Assembly: GCF_901000735.1 (NCBI RefSeq)
Contig: NC_081541.1
Coordinates: forward strand, 26,562,258 to 26,626,257
Source of the DNA: Corylus avellana
Taxonomy: Eukaryota; Streptophyta; Magnoliopsida; Fagales; Betulaceae
Direction of reading: 5' to 3'
DNA: 64,000 bases
Below the pieces are notes generated by a model. That model searched no databases and had not been told where the DNA came from. It saw only the letters and a list, made by a program, of their open reading frames with translations. Of the stretch, positions 10,912-23,480 are shown piece by piece. Position 1 is the first letter of the stretch, and each line of letters begins with the position of its first letter. A program made the translations under genes and the position numbers.

Positions 10912-12897
10912 GGCAATTCGGTGACAAAACCAAAATGCCGAGCCAATCCCATCATCTCCGCATATTTACTCCCCCTTTTTGTCACAGAATGACAAAAGGT
11001 CTTCATGTTTCCAGAAACACTTCACAAAATACATCAAGGCATATGTGGAACAAGAATACATAAAGAAAACTCATGATAAAAAAAATGACGTAGAATGCAA
11101 GATCATAAAGAAACATCAGCAAAACTCCCCCTCAATGTATGACTCAATTATCAACAAGAAACTGGAAAAGCAAACCATGTTTCTCCCCCTCAAAAGTCAA
11201 ATGAACACACATGATATACACATTAATGACTCATGTATTGCACAATGAATATCTCAAACATGATCCAAATATGCAAAATATACATGAGACTAGAAATGGC
11301 AAGAAACTCATATTGCTTAACCCAAGCAAAGAAAAATGTTCCATTCAACCCATGCTTGTGTGGTGTGTGTGTGTAAGCTATCCAAAGAGAAAAAATTTTA
11401 ACTTACAAAATGAGGAGAAAGTTTCACTACCATGAGGTTTTGACAAGTGTATCAAATCAAAAGTCAAACCTTATCATACTAGGGTCTAGCCACTCTCATC
11501 CTCTACATTTCTCTTTGTAAAATATTTTGCACAAGTTTGACGCAGTGAAATAAATTCATTTTGGAATATGATCTTTTGATTTAATTTGTTTCACTATTTT
11601 CTTTATTTTTCTCTTTGAGAAAGTGTCCTTAAACTTTTGGTGCTCATCACAAAAGAGAAAGCAGGAATTTTTTAAGCCCTAGGTTCAACTAGCATATGGT
11701 AAATTTGAAGAATATGACTAGTCAAAAACCTCATATGGTTACCTAACAGACCTCACAAATAAAGTGAAACAAAACCTCAATTTAAGCTTAAATGTGCACA
11801 AGAGATAAAACATAGGCAAAATGTACCAAATAAGCTCAGGCTTTAGGTAACCACAATAACAAGTCCATTGATACAAATTTTAATCTCATGCATATTAAGA
11901 ACATTCCAAGACGCAAGGGATTAAATCCATAAAAGCAACATGAGAAATTAATGGACTATCTAGGTGCATAGGACAAAAGAAAGAAAAGAAAACAATCAAA
12001 GTAACATATTTTTGTCTTTTTGAAATTGGGAAAAATGCAGTTTATCCCCCTGAAGTTTAAGGGGTTTTCAATTTTAACCCCGAAGTTCAAAAATTGGCAA
12101 TCTACCCCCCTGAAGTTTCCAAAATTGGCAATTGAAACGATACGTTTAATTTTTCCGTCTAAATGGACGGAAATCTATGAAATTACATCATTACTCTCAG
12201 GCTTTTCTTAAAAAATTTCCGTCCAATTTAACGAAAATTAGTAACGGGAGGTTTAAATTGCCAGTTTTTGAAACTTCAGAGGGGGTAGATTGCCAATTTT
12301 TGAACTTTGGGGTTAAAATTGAAAAATTCTTGAAACTTCAGGGGGTAAACTGCATTTTTCCATTTGAAATTTTTCACAGAAGAAATGCACACAAACGAAA
12401 AACAAATGTAATACAAACGAAAATGCAAAAAAAAAAAAAAAAACAACATGCTTGAATTGAGATTACAACAGGCAAGACATGAATGTCCTTTAGCGTTAAA
12501 CTTTTATCACATCTTATAGGTCCCACTATAAAATAATGATTTGGTTTAATAACTACTTTTAGGTCTTCACAAGACATTACACATTCCTGAACATTTGATT
12601 AGCAAGTAGACAAAAATCTTGGTGGTCCGCACACAACATCTCATATATAAGCCTTTTAAAGATCATGATATATGAATTTCTTGAAAAATCCTTTATGAAT
12701 ATGCCTCAAAACAAGAATCTCAAAACAACCATGTATATACTCTTCATACAAAAAGTGTAACAACAAAAACAATGCAATGCATAAACAAGAAAGCAAAAAC
12801 AAAAAAAATGCAAAGCAAAGAAAAAAAAAACACACTCTAGGATATTCAAAAATAAGTAAAACAATCAATCCTAGGCCTGTTAATGACTCACCTAACT
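10912..12897 (-). other. Non-coding 3' interior of the mini-gag Copia element
   Basis: There is no conserved reading frame. The sequence recurs in inverted orientation at about 29886-31120 in the second family member, with recognisable blocks such as the TTTGACTTTTGATTTGATA and AACCTAGGGCTT regions. This shows it is a family property rather than private decay. The MITE at 12028-12362 interrupts it. Confidence 0.7.
12028..12362. mobile_element. Mutator-type MITE, 335 bp
   Basis: The two halves form a long imperfect inverted repeat: GGGAAAAATGCAGTTTA at the left end mirrors TAAACTGCATTTTTCC at the right, continuing through the CCCCCTGAAGTTT / AAACTTCAGGGGG blocks. It is flanked by an identical 9-bp duplication TTTGAAATT (12019-12027 and 12363-12371), the length expected for Mutator-like elements. 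It has no coding capacity and is nested in the Copia interior. Confidence 0.88.
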
Positions 12898-13765
12898 CTA
12901 GGTGAGATCACTACCACTCCCCCTCAATAATTGAATGTTATAACTCTTCCTAACCCACTCTTGAACAATCTTAGGACCAGATTTATGATACATATGGGGT
13001 CTCAATTTAAAACAATTTGGTCGAATATGACAAACTTTGCCACAATGATGACAAGTGGGAACAAACCTTTGAGAAGATTGTCTTTTATAAGGAGGGATTA
13101 GACTTTGATCTAGGCAAACCCGACTCTATATCACATTTTTCTTTCTTAGGAGAAGTCGAGTTTTTCCAAAGTCTTTGGGATTTAAACTGAAAACAGTTTG
13201 GTTTGATGTGACCAATAATCCCACAATGGTGGTATGTCGGAACAAACTTAGCTTGAATTTGTTTCTTAGAAGAAGTCTTCGATTTGGGCTTCACACAATT
13301 ATTCAAACAAGAGTTTTTTCCCTTATCCAAACAGACTGTATTAACCTTGACTTCTTTAACATTCACAGGCTTAACAAACAAGGTCTTTCTTTCAGATTTA
13401 GAAGCATGCGAAGTAGAGCAAACACCATTATCAACAATCATACTATGCTTGTTATCAATACAAAAAAAACTTTTCAGATTATCACTAGAGAATTTTTGTG
13501 AGAGTTCTTTCAAATCATTCTCAAGTGATATATTCTTTTTAACAAGCACAGACATCTCAGAATTTAAAGAATCAATCAAGGCATGTGATTTAGACAATTC
13601 ATTCGTCAAAGACTCTTTTTCCTGTTCTACAGTTTTAAAATTCTTACAAATCTTTTTGTATCTATAGGACAGTTGACTATACTCATTAGAGAGGATCTTG
13701 TACACATCGTCAAGATCATCAAAAAAAAAAAAAGAGTCAATGACAAGGGACTGAGATGTTTTCAT
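12898..13765 (-). pseudogene. Truncated Copia gag (coiled coil plus two zinc knuckles)
   Basis: The first frame (13765-13085) starts only about 70 bp after the LTR and encodes 226 aa. Residues about 20-95 form a Glu/Lys/Leu-rich coiled coil, and near residues 178-191 there is a zinc knuckle YHHCGIIGHIKPNC whose first Cys is Tyr. The frame shifts near 13095 and continues to a stop at 12898 with a second knuckle CHHCGKVCHIRPNC and a tail LLRGSGSDLT. The N-terminal UBN2/DUF4219 capsid part usual in Copia gag is missing, and nothing of pol follows. The same end and the same second knuckle are kept in the 29.4-kb copy. Coding potential is doubtful because of the frameshift. Confidence 0.75.
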
Positions 13766-13820
13766 AGTAAAAAGGAGTCAAGGATCTCACTCAGGAATTT
13801 AAGCCAAACAGAGTGAACCC

Positions 13821-13834
13821 GCTCTGATACCAAT
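13821..13834 (-). other. Primer binding site, initiator tRNA-Met type
   Basis: On the minus strand the sequence is TTGGTATCAGAGCG, two bases inside the 5' LTR end. TGGTATCAGAGC is the standard Copia PBS. Confidence 0.88.
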
Positions 13835-14739
13835 TGAAAACTGCTATGTCGACTCAAAAAAACTTGTTTATCACAATTTATGCGGAATTAATACTATGAA
13901 GCAATAAACAATTCAATCATCCAAAATATATAAAGCAATAAAGAGGCAGACACAAATATTTTGGTTATGAAGAGGAAACCTTTTAGAAACCGATCTAAAA
14001 GTCAAACCTCTACAGGGCAGCCAAACCCAGGAAATCACTATCAAAAGATTATCCAGAGATTACAGACACTAGGAACACATACAACCCTTTGCAAGACCTT
14101 GGCTCTGTAAGATCGACAAGCCTACAACTCGTCTCCTTGCTCACAATCTTCTTCAACATGATTCTCCTTTACTTGACCCTTTCGATAGACTTCTCAACTA
14201 TAGATTTATCAAATGAATAACTAAAACTCTAAGAGATTCAATTTAACACTCACCACATATGATCTCTCTTAGCACAGCCTCCGACGAACTCTCTAGGGGT
14301 GAAAATTCGTACCTTTCTCTTCTATAATGGTGTATATATACCCCCGACAAAACCCTAGACCTAACCCACTTAAAATCACGTTTTTGGGCCTAAAACTTAA
14401 GGGGTGTCCGGACAGGTTAATGGGCTGTCCGGACAGGGCTTTGCGGAGCAGAAACAGAGTTTCTGGAAGTGCGGTCCGGACCCGGGGAAGGCCTGTCCAG
14501 ACAGGGCATGCAATGGGTGAAACAGCATTTTGGAAATGCTGTCCATCCTTGATCAACAGCTCCGATCGATAGGCGTTTGTGGTCCGATTGAGCTCAAATT
14601 TTGCAGGGACGTTCATAACACATGAATCTACATTATGAACAGTGAAGATTGGATTCTGAGCATTCTATATCAGTGTTTGAGCTCGTGAATAGTAACCTCT
14701 GCATTTTGGAACTGAATTAAACCAACACAAGAACTAACA
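13835..14739 (-). repeat. 5' LTR of the mini-gag Copia element
   Basis: This 905-bp repeat pairs with 9996-10899. It carries the same minus-strand TATA region (about 14334-14342) and upstream CTGTCCGGACAG palindromes (14404-14504); one copy has mutated to CTGTCCAGACAG. Confidence 0.92.
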
Positions 14740-14904
14740 GTAAGGCTTGCTTTGGTGTTTTTGGATCTTTTCTGCATTCTCTCTCAGCATTGTTTTTGAA
14801 AATCTAGTGTTGTTTAAAGAATACTTCCTTGTTCAATATTTCCTTTGGCGATCTAAATGATTAATTACAACTTATTACTTTCCTATGTTTATTCTTGGAA
14901 TTAG

Positions 14905-14968
14905 CACAGGGACGACATGGCTATGGAGTCATATGAGGAGGCCATTGAAAAACTGAAAACCTTCTCAG
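14905..14968 (+). other. Possible host exon fragment, beta-carbonic-anhydrase-like
   Basis: A plausible acceptor (TTAG at 14901-14904) precedes a short segment that opens with ATG at 14917 and reads MAMESYEEAIEKLKTFS up to a GT donor at 14969. The ESYEEAIEKLK string resembles the N-terminus of plant beta-carbonic anhydrases, but 17 residues cannot establish this, and no further exon is found before CACTA-3 at 16088. The Copia element lies 165 bp upstream. Treat this as an isolated exon remnant at best. Confidence 0.25.
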
Positions 14969-15590
14969 GTACACTGTCTTCTCTTTCCGTCATCGTTCAA
15001 ACAAATAGGCTGGTTTTTCCTTCTTTTTAATTTTTAGTTTTTATTTTATATATATTATTTTACTAAGAGTACTTTCATCATTGGGGGCACATTCACAACT
15101 TTTTGGTAGTTTGGGGGGTGATTGTCTTAATTGAAAGTTTGGAAGGACATTAATTATAAATTGAGTGGTAGTTTGAAGGGAACAGGATCCTCTCGAGTCC
15201 ATTTTGGACTAGAGTATATCCAGTTAATGATCAGGATCTTGAGGCCATAAATAGAACATTTGTCCCATTAATAAAAAATAATAATAAAATATTATATATA
15301 TTTTTTTTAAAAAGGGCCAAACGATATATATATTCTAGTTTAGTGAGTGGCGGACCAATTCCCTAAGTGCATGGGGTTGTCCGGCCACCCCTAGCCAGCC
15401 ATTGGGGTGGCCCTCAAGCCACCCCCAACTAAAATGTGGTGGTCCGGCCACCCCCTATGGCCAAGATGGGGTGGCCAGTCACCTCTTATTTTTTTTATTA
15501 ATTTATTTAATCTGAAATATTATTTTTTATTATTATTATTATTTTTTTTTGTAGTGGGACAAGAGTATCAGTCACCTCTTATCTCACTTT
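14969..15590. other. Spacer with GGGGTGGCC-rich repeat
   Basis: No gene is seen. At about 15075-15185 there is a TTTGGTAGTTTGGGGGGTG repeat arm related in inverted orientation to 9790-9895. At about 15365-15485 there is a G/C-rich block with repeated GGGGTGGCC and its complement. The rest is AT-rich. Confidence 0.5.
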
Positions 15591-16087
15591 TAAATTATTG
15601 GAGTGATGTACTAATACCCATCAGCCTCTGTATTTGTTTATTTTATTTTATTTTATTAATGAAGTGCTGATGAAAACTGCTATATGAGCAAAGTGGTATG
15701 AAAGTGTGCTAACATTTGAGTATGTAGTATTTAGGAGTAGAACTAGCATTTGGAGTTTTGGAGGGGGGAGGGGTTTTAAAGGAATTTTGATGCAGTATCA
15801 CGTCGTGGATTGTGAAGATACAATGCATTTTTAAAAAATTTTAGAGAAAACATGGCCCCTGGTAGGATTATTCACAAAACCTACTAAACAGTATTGTCCA
15901 ACAACTGTGAACCATGGTGATGGTAAATGCAATGTCGCCTTCCCTTTGTTGCAATCCCATTGCTAATTAATTGGACAACTAATTCAGATATTTAGTACCA
16001 ATTAAAAAGACAGAAATTTTTTTCAAACTAGGTTGGAAAGATATCCTCTTACCAAGTCTAATAAATTATCATGCGTCCTTGTAAGAT
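15591..16087. repeat. Duplicate of the chitinase 3' flank
   Basis: This is collinear with 59640-59990, downstream of chitinase pseudogene 3, sharing for example the GAACCATGGTGATGGTAAAT block. It continues across CACTA-3 into 22915-23050, which matches 59990-60100. The 59.99-kb copy is therefore an empty site for CACTA-3. It suggests that a chitinase unit or its flank was once duplicated here; no chitinase exon remains nearby. Confidence 0.8.
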
Positions 16088-16114
16088 CACTACAAAAAAA
16101 GGAACATTTTTTGA

Positions 16115-16585
16115 CGTGGCAAACAGTAACCCAACTTTTGCCATGTCAATAATTATTGAAGTGGCAAAAGTGGCACGTCAACATTTTTTTTTTTTTTTGA
16201 CATGTTTAATGTGTCACATCAATATTTATTGACGTGTCACATTCCACTCGTCAAGAAATAGCAACGTGTCAAATATTGACACGTCAGAAATTTAAATTCA
16301 ATTTAATTTTTAAAAATTTTATTTAAATAATTTAATATAGTGACGTAGTAAATTATCACACATCAATATTTATTGACGTGTCAAAATGACACGTCAACAT
16401 TTATTGATGTGTTAAAATGACACGTCAATAAATATTGACATGTCAAAATGGCACGTCAATAAATATTGACGTGTTATTTTAACACGTCAATAAATTTTGG
16501 CGTGTTATTTTAACACGTCAATAACTTATTGACGTGTCATTTTCACACGTCAATATTTATTGACATGTCATTCTTTCACACGTTA
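16115..16585. repeat. CACTA-3 left subterminal repeat array
   Basis: Dense TGACGTGTCA / TGACGTGTTA-type units in alternating orientation, many as back-to-back hairpins. Confidence 0.88.
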
Positions 16586-17320
16586 AAAAATAATAATAAT
16601 AATTATAAATTTTTTTAAAAAAAATTAACGATTAAAATAATTAATAATGATTAACGATTAATAACAATTAATAACAAAAAAAACTTGATAAAAAAAGTTT
16701 TAATAAAGTTAACGATTAATAACAATCGGACATGCATGCAGATATTTGATGGTGAAAAAATAATATAAAAATTGGATCTATGTTAAATACTAACATAGAC
16801 ATATTAAGTGTAGTAGAAACTAATTAGATTAGTAGTATGGATAAGCTTACACAAAAGTTTTAGCATCAACAATCTTGTGTACAAGTCATATCAGTACTGG
16901 GAAAAGTCACTGCATATATAAAAATAAAAACAAAAACCATGCATCCTTAAAGCTTCTACAAGCCAAACACCACTGACTCTGAGTTTTGTCAAGTTATGTG
17001 TGAAAGTTAGTTAACTTCATAGTCAGCCAGGTGAAATATTGAGACCTTAATTGGAGGGGAAGGGGGAAAAGAGCTGGGGAGGAGGGAGTCGCAACTCCCT
17101 CCCCCCACTCTGTTATGCTCTCTTTGGTTACATTTTTTTAATAATACGTACGCTACAGTTAAAGTACCCACATATTTAAGCCGGATCTTCTTATGCACGA
17201 GCATGAGTCCAAGGCATCAACTAAACATCAACACTTTTTTTCTGAAACCTCTCTTTCACGTCACTTTTTTTAAAATACATAATTTTTTTTTTATTGACGT
17301 GTCATTCTTGCACACATTAA

Positions 17321-17357
<37 letters not shown>

Positions 17358-17515
17358 TATTTAAAAATTAACGATTAATAACAATTGGACATGCATGCAG
17401 ATATTTGATGGTGAAAAAATAATATAAAAATACAGCAAATCCTGATTCAGTGGATCTATGTTAAATAATAACATAGACATATTAAGTAAGTGTATAAACT
17501 AATTAGATGAATTAG
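16555..17515. repeat. Direct duplication inside CACTA-3
   Basis: The stretch 16555-16830 recurs at about 17288-17515 in the same orientation. Shared landmarks are TGTCATTCTT, AATTAACGATTAATAACAAT, GGACATGCATGCAGATATT and AACATAGACATATTAAG. The copies are separated by about 450 bp that is not repeated and contains a GGAGGGGAAGGGGGAAAAG block. An AAT microsatellite at about 17322-17356 lies in the second copy. Confidence 0.75.
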
Positions 17516-17529
17516 TAATTTGGCACGTT

Positions 17530-17910
17530 AGAAACTTTTGACGTGGGAAGGCCAGCACCTCGCACCTGCTGGCCGTCCCATCGCGCCATCCCTTTTTTTT
17601 TTTTTCCCCTCTCCCTCCCTAGTACTTTTTTTTCTCTCCCACCCAGACCTCTTCCTCCCCCATTTTCCTTTCTTTTCTTCCCCCTCAGCTTCGATCCGGC
17701 CGATGTAGCCAGCTTCCTCTCCCTCACTCTTCCTCAACTCCCTCATCTCCCGCTCTCTCTCTCTCTCAACTCTATCTCTCAACTGGGAACCAACAGCTAG
17801 CACTCTCTCTCTCAAGCACACTCTCCATCTCCGGCAGGCCAGCTCCACGTCGTCGTTGCTGTCTCCGGCGGTTCTCCTGCCTCAGCTTCTCCAACAATCT
17901 CCTCTCTCCA
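17530..17910 (+). promoter_or_regulatory. CT-rich 5' untranslated exon of CACTA-3
   Basis: This GC-richer pyrimidine block (CTCTCT runs, TCTCCGGC) ends in a splice-donor-like CTCCAG/GTATATATATAT at about 17910. The next coding exon starts at 19181, so the intron would be about 1.2 kb. CACTA-2 and CACTA-4 have similarly placed CT-rich blocks ending in the same donor, but with different sequence. Confidence 0.55.
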
Positions 17911-19170
17911 GGTATATATATATATTGTTTTGTTTTATATATATGTTTTATATTGTGTTGTTTTATCAATTTTTTATGTTTTATTTTGTCATGAATCCGC
18001 ATGATGTTTCGTTAATGCACTGGATTGAGTATTTGTGAGCAATTAATTGAGGTGTTAGTTTTATTTTTTTTTTGTATATGGTATATCTATTAGTTATTGT
18101 GCGTTGTATATGCACATGCATGCAAAATGAATATATAATGCTAGGTTCTTGTTTCAAATTATAATAGTTTTTTAAATGTGTTTTGGTTTTAAAATTCATA
18201 TATATTGTGTTAATGAAAAAAAATATCTCTTTGAAAAAAATACTAACCTAGCCAGATATAGCCAGATTTATGCATTTATGATTTATTAGATTTATTTATT
18301 TATGTTAATTTGGATTGTTGTTGTCAGATTTATTTGTCTTGTTGACTGTGGCTTCTTGTTTTTTTTTTTTTTTTCGTTTACATGAAAAAGTTGGCTTCTT
18401 AGCAAGGATTTCTAGAACATTATGTCAATTTTAATCATTCCTTTCAATTATTTTACCTTCTAATCACGTGTAGTGGTGAATTATAGAGATGCAATTTAAG
18501 ACTTTGTTTAATTAATATTCAAATATAAAATGTCTTAATATTGAAAGAAATGATTAATATTCAAACATCATAAACGTACATCGATCCCTTATTTGTAAGT
18601 TATAAATTCACACAAGGAAATGATTCAATCTGAATTCCATGGATTTAATGGGAAAAAGAGTTGGCAAAAGTGCAAACCTTGTCAAACTTAGAGAGAATCC
18701 AAATGAATAAGTAAAAAGTCATGACTTTGTTTGTTAGACTATTTTTTTCTTTCACACTTTTGTTTTGAGTTTTTAAAACAAAATCATAATTAAACACATA
18801 ACCTAAAACACAAAATATTCAAAACGATTTTTACTTAATTCTATCCCACATAAAATATTTTTTCAAACAAAAAAAACCATCCAAAAAGGATTAAAATTTT
18901 GGTTTGACAAACTTATATTTTTCTATTTGAAAGATAACACATTAAAATTAATATTACCTAAAAAAGAATTGGAATTTTCTTAAAATTATGATTAATATGA
19001 AAGAATCTAATGTGTCAATAACCCAAGAAACATCCCAACAAAAAAGAAAAGTTATACTCCAAAAAAAAAAAACTCCATTAATTGGATGTCTTTGAATTTT
19101 TGTTTTTGATTTCCCTCCTTTCAGTACGAGGACCAAGTCGTGTCTTCTTGCTTCTCATAAGTGTATTTTC
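17911..19170. other. AT-rich first intron of the CACTA-3 gene
   Basis: No coding potential. It is collinear with the reverse complement of about 27700-28900 in CACTA-2 (for example the TAATATTGAAAGAAATGATTAA area). Confidence 0.6.
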
Positions 19171-19180
19171 ACAAGTTACC

Positions 19181-21573
19181 ATGAGTAGTAGGGGGAAGAC
19201 AAGAGCACGGAGGGGCTCGTCTTCAGTGTGGCAGGCTATGTCACATGGGTCTCCATCATACCACCTTGATGACAGCAAGCTAATAGACGTTTTGCTCACC
19301 TTATGGGGCAGGAGGACGGGTTTCGATCAGTACTTCCAGGTGATGTGGAAGGGGAGATCCTTGTCTATAATCCATACGGTTTGGCAAGCATGGCCCAGAT
19401 AGGGTATCGGCGTGATTCGTATCCGTACGACACAGATGCATCATTTCATCCAACTCGCTGGCCGACGTGCAGCGAGTTAGGGCAGAGTTCTCAGGGCCAT
19501 GTGGAGCGGCTATACGGCCAGCATAGAGCAGGTATAGACGAAAGTTTTTTTGAAAGATTGAAAATTTTGAAAGTTTTTGAAAGTTGTTGAAATTATCTCT
19601 TTGGTCTTTTTCTTTTTTTTTTGGTTTTTTTGATTATCAAAGCATTAGTTTCTAACTATATTGGTGCGATATCAATTATATTTCAATGCAACTACAACTT
19701 CATAAAATTCTAAATATTCTAAAAAAATACAAAGCAGATGGCGAGGACAGTGAGACACAGCCCCCGGAAGACATGACTGATGGGACAGGTGCCATGGATG
19801 ACCCGCAGCCCAGCGACCCTGCTACCGCCGGCCAGTTAGGCCCTTAACAGGTACGGACGATAAGTAAGTGTATATGCTCAAATGTCATGCATATAAGCCT
19901 TAATTACTTGTAGTTAGTATTCAATTCAAAATAACTTACGTCGGTAATTTTTAATCTGTTAGGTACCGATCCAGATGGAAACACCATTATTGAGGTGTTC
20001 ACTAGCCTTGACTCACATAGGTTGCTGGGGGTCCCGCCGGCAAAAGGATCATACATGAGTACAATGCTTCATGGCAACCCGTTAGATTTAGCGCCATGAG
20101 GTTTAGACGAATGACCGGACATGTCATAAGGAGCAGAAATTATGTTTGAATATCGAACGACTGGATAAAGGTACCGCAGCGTACCAAAGAGGATATATGG
20201 GACGCCTTGATGGTATATGTATTTTATTATGTCAAACAGTCCTAATGTATGTATATATACGCTATAAGTTGTACATATATATGTGTGTATATATTTATAT
20301 ACATATACACATATATTTTAGGTTTTTTTAATTTATCAATTTTAAACTTGTGCAGGTAGACTTTTTCGTCTTGTCCGAGTACAACTTGGCTGCCGTAAAG
20401 AAGGACGCGTTCCGAATATGGGCACCAAGCTGAGGACTTGGAGGCACGAGCTAAAAAAAGTTCTTGCCATTACGACGGACAATACTCTGGTCACCGTATG
20501 GGTGAAAGTAGGGCAAGCAAGGCTCTCTGAGTACAACACCGTTGACTTGGAGATCTTGTTGGAGAGATGGTGTAGCAAGAAGAATAAGGTAGGTCTTGAG
20601 TTATACTATAATTTTGTGTAGTGTCATTAATTGTAATTGTGTTAGTATTAACCTATTAAGAATGTTAATTGTGTAGGATTATGCGGCGTATATGAAAAGC
20701 TTGCGAGCATTGAACAATACGCCCCATTGCATCGGGTCGAAGAGCTACGCCAGTGTGGCATATAAGGAGGTCAGTGTGTAATTTACCCTATACTTATAGA
20801 TGTAAACATTATATATATATATATATAGTTAAACATATCTGTATGTTCTATTTTGATTTTGTCGGCAGACCATACGTGTGGGCACTCCTCCTACTCGTGC
20901 ACAGGCTTACATCTGCACACACAAGAAGAAGGATGGTCGATATCTGAATGACATAGCCAAGGAGAGATGTGTATGCTACTCACTTTTCATATGTTGTTTT
21001 GCTTATATATGTGATAACTTATTTGTGATTAACAGTTGTATAACCCACTGACCCAATAATTAATGTAACATACAGGAGATGATGGAGGAGCTTATATCCA
21101 CTAACCCTCCAGCATCGTCGAGCGTGATAGAGAGGATGGTCAGGTGGGCACCAAACGACGCGTATGCCCAGGTGCTTGGAAATAAGCCTGAGTACGCTGG
21201 TAGGGTTCGGCAGACTAGACCGAATATTCTGCCTGTGCGGGGCTACATACACTCATACTATACACCGTCACAGGCACAGTCACAAAACACCGGGCACTCC
21301 TTGATCTCACAAGAAAGTCTTGATAGAGCGCTTGAGGCGGAGAGGGCAAAGCACAAGGCAGAGATAGATGCCTTGTTGGCTGCAGAGTGGGAGCAGACAG
21401 CTATGCGGGTAGCTCAGCAATTGGCAAAGCAGGTGGCTGCGAAAGATGCACAGTTGGCTAAAAAGGAGGCTCAAATGACGACAATGTTTGACACCCGTTT
21501 TCGCCAGCTTGAGGAAATGATGCGGTCGAGCTTCATGCCAGACAAAGCTTCCCCACCCTTTGCGATTGTGTGA
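19181..21573 (+). pseudogene. Transposase_24-type accessory gene of CACTA-3, decayed
   Basis: The first coding exon begins MSSRGKTRARRGSSSVWQAM at 19181. It changes frame near 19290, exon 2 contains TAA where the CACTA-2 copy reads TGG (about 19845), and exon 4 has lost bases near 20417. The last exon (about 21076-21573) is open and reads through [20 protein letters not shown] to a coiled coil and the terminal KASPPFAIV followed by a stop. The order and spacing of exons match CACTA-1, so the gene was intact in the common ancestor. Confidence 0.78.
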
Positions 21574-22454
21574 TCGTCGGTCGATAGTGGATCAGGTAAT
21601 GACATTTTTAATGGTCAATGTGGTTTTAGAACTATTCATATATATATGTGCACTTCTAAATTTAGAGTTCGGATATGTTGTAGTCATTCTCATTAATGAT
21701 GTTGTAAATCCTGTTGAATTTGGTTTATATATCATGGTTGGTTTGGTGGTGGATGTGGGTTAGCGCTTTGCATTTGAAGTATTCGGTATTGTGAGATAGA
21801 CCACTATGGTCCTTGTAGAATATTGTTTGGTGCATTTGATTAGATCACGAAAATATGTTGGGGGTGTAGATATAAATCTGAATTTGTTGAGTATGATGTC
21901 CTTTGTTTACATAGTGACGTTGCTCTATGATTAAGACTTTATTATATTCTAGAATATTGTTTGGTGATTGTTTGTTTTATCATTTGTAGGTAGTGGATAT
22001 CATGGAGAGGATGCTATCGATGTCGATGATTTGGATTAAACATCTGGTTGGCCATTCGCACTCGGTGTACATAAGTTATTTTGTTGATGTAATTGTATTT
22101 GTGATAGTTTTCTTGATGTATGTAGTTAGATATATATGATAACAGAGATAGTTTTATTGGTGTATATGTATTTATTTGTGATTGGTGTATAGTTTTTGTG
22201 GTTGGCCATTCGCACTTGGTGTATATGTCTTTATTTGTGTCTTGAAGCTAGTTTTGGTTGATAATCTGTGATCAACGTTGATGGATATGAATTATGTTAT
22301 TTGCATAGATCCATGGATATGTACATTATTTGCATGGATCGATGGATGAATTGTATATCAGGTTAATTATAATCCAAAATTCGGGTACAGCCCCGAAAAA
22401 ATTCAAAAAATATATAGGGAGGGAAAAATCAAATCTTAAAACTGACTAAATTTT
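21574..22454. other. CACTA-3 3' non-coding body
   Basis: AT-rich. It shares with the other copies the GGATATGTTGTAGTCATTCT block and the GGATGCTATCGATGTCGATG block (about 22010). No coding frame is conserved. Confidence 0.6.
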
Positions 22455-22890
22455 TTGACGTGTCACCTTATGACACATCACAAATTTCTGACGTGTCATA
22501 ACGTTTGACACGTCAAAAATTTTCTGACGCGTCATTTTCTGGCTAGTCAAAAAATTTCTGATGTGTCAAAAAATGACACATTAGAAAATTTTCTGACGTG
22601 TTAATCTGACACGTCAGGAATTTTTTCTGACATAGCAATTTGACACGTCATAAAATTTTCTAATGTGCCTCACCTGCCACGTAACAAAATTTTTCTGACT
22701 TGTCATTTTTTGACAAGTCATAAAATTTTTGACGTATCAGAAAATTTTTCTGACGTGTTACAAATGACAAGTCAGAAAATTTTCATTTTTGACACCCAAA
22801 ATTTTAACGCCTGACATACGTCAAAAATGCCACGTCAATAAAATTTACTGACGTGTCAGACCACCTAACACGTCAGAAACTGCATGTCAG
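22455..22890. repeat. CACTA-3 right subterminal repeat array
   Basis: More than a dozen TGACGTGTCA-like units in both orientations are followed by the poly-T and GTAGTG terminus. Confidence 0.88.
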
Positions 22891-22917
22891 GAAAAAATAC
22901 ATTTTTTTGTAGTGGAT

Positions 22918-23169
22918 GTGAAAGAGGGGCACGTCTGGTTTTTAATATACTTAATTGAGTCTAACACGTGTAATTCCTTTCTTCTTTTAACAAGTGAAAT
23001 TCTCTCTCTCAAATATATTGTGCAGTCCAAGAAATCTCCCTTTCAAATGTTCATCACCCTTTCTCTCTCTCCTTAATCTTAATTTACCCAACAGAAATGA
23101 CAAACAACAGAAAAGAAACAGGCAATCGATACAGATGATTTGTACAAATAATATATACTCTAATACTAT
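22918..23169. other. Spacer between CACTA-3 and CACTA-2
   Basis: About 250 bp of host sequence whose first part matches 59994-60100 near the chitinase cluster. No gene. CACTA-2 starts directly after TAT (23167-23169). Confidence 0.7.
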
Positions 23170-23189
23170 CACTACAAAAAACTAATTTT

Positions 23190-23480
23190 TTGCTGACTCA
23201 CGATTTCTGACGTGTCAGGTGGTCTGACACGTCAGAAAATCCTTCTGACGTACCGGTTTTGACGTGTTTCAAGCGTCAAGATTGTGGGTGTCAAGAATGG
23301 AAAAATCCTGACATGCCAAAGATGGCATGTCAGAAATTCCTAACGTGTTGGATTTAACACGTCAAAAAATTTTCCTGATGTGTCAAAAATTGACACGTCA
23401 GGAATTTCTGATGTGCCAAAAACTGACACATCAAAAAAATTTCTAACGTGTCATTTTTTGACACGTCAGAAATTTTGGTT
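23190..23480. repeat. CACTA-2 left subterminal repeat array
   Basis: Alternating TGACGTGTCA / TGACACGTCA units, including GTGTCAGGTGGTCTGACACG, mirror the right end of CACTA-1. Confidence 0.88.

Larger units (their letters stand above)
9996..14739 (-). mobile_element. Copia-type LTR retrotransposon with C-terminal gag only
   Basis: The long terminal repeats are 9996-10899 and 13835-14739. On the minus strand they start TGTTAGTTCTT and end TTTTCA. A PBS reading TGGTATCAGAGC (initiator-tRNA-Met type, minus strand, about 13821-13832) follows the right LTR. A polypurine tract AAAGGGGGAGTT precedes the left LTR (about 10900-10911). Flanks are GTACG (9991-9995) and GTAAG (14740-14744), a 5-bp target duplication with one change. 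The internal region holds a short gag-derived frame and about 2 kb without coding sequence. Protease, integrase, RT and RNase H are absent. A MITE (12028-12362) is nested inside. Confidence 0.92.
16088..22914 (+). mobile_element. CACTA-3: CACTA DNA transposon
   Basis: The termini are CACTACAAAAAAAGG and TTTTTTTGTAGTG with a perfect 3-bp duplication GAT (16085-16087, 22915-22917). Subterminal TGACGTGTCA arrays lie at 16115-16585 and 22455-22890. Inside are a partial internal duplication, a CT-rich 5' exon, and a decayed Transposase_24 gene, but no TNP2 transposase. It has the same layout as CACTA-1 and CACTA-2 and is clearly diverged from them. Confidence 0.93.

Noticed and set aside
17528..17848. 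Arg/Glu-rich frames on the minus strand at 17.5-17.8 kb
   Set aside because: They are the reverse complement of CT repeats and low in complexity.
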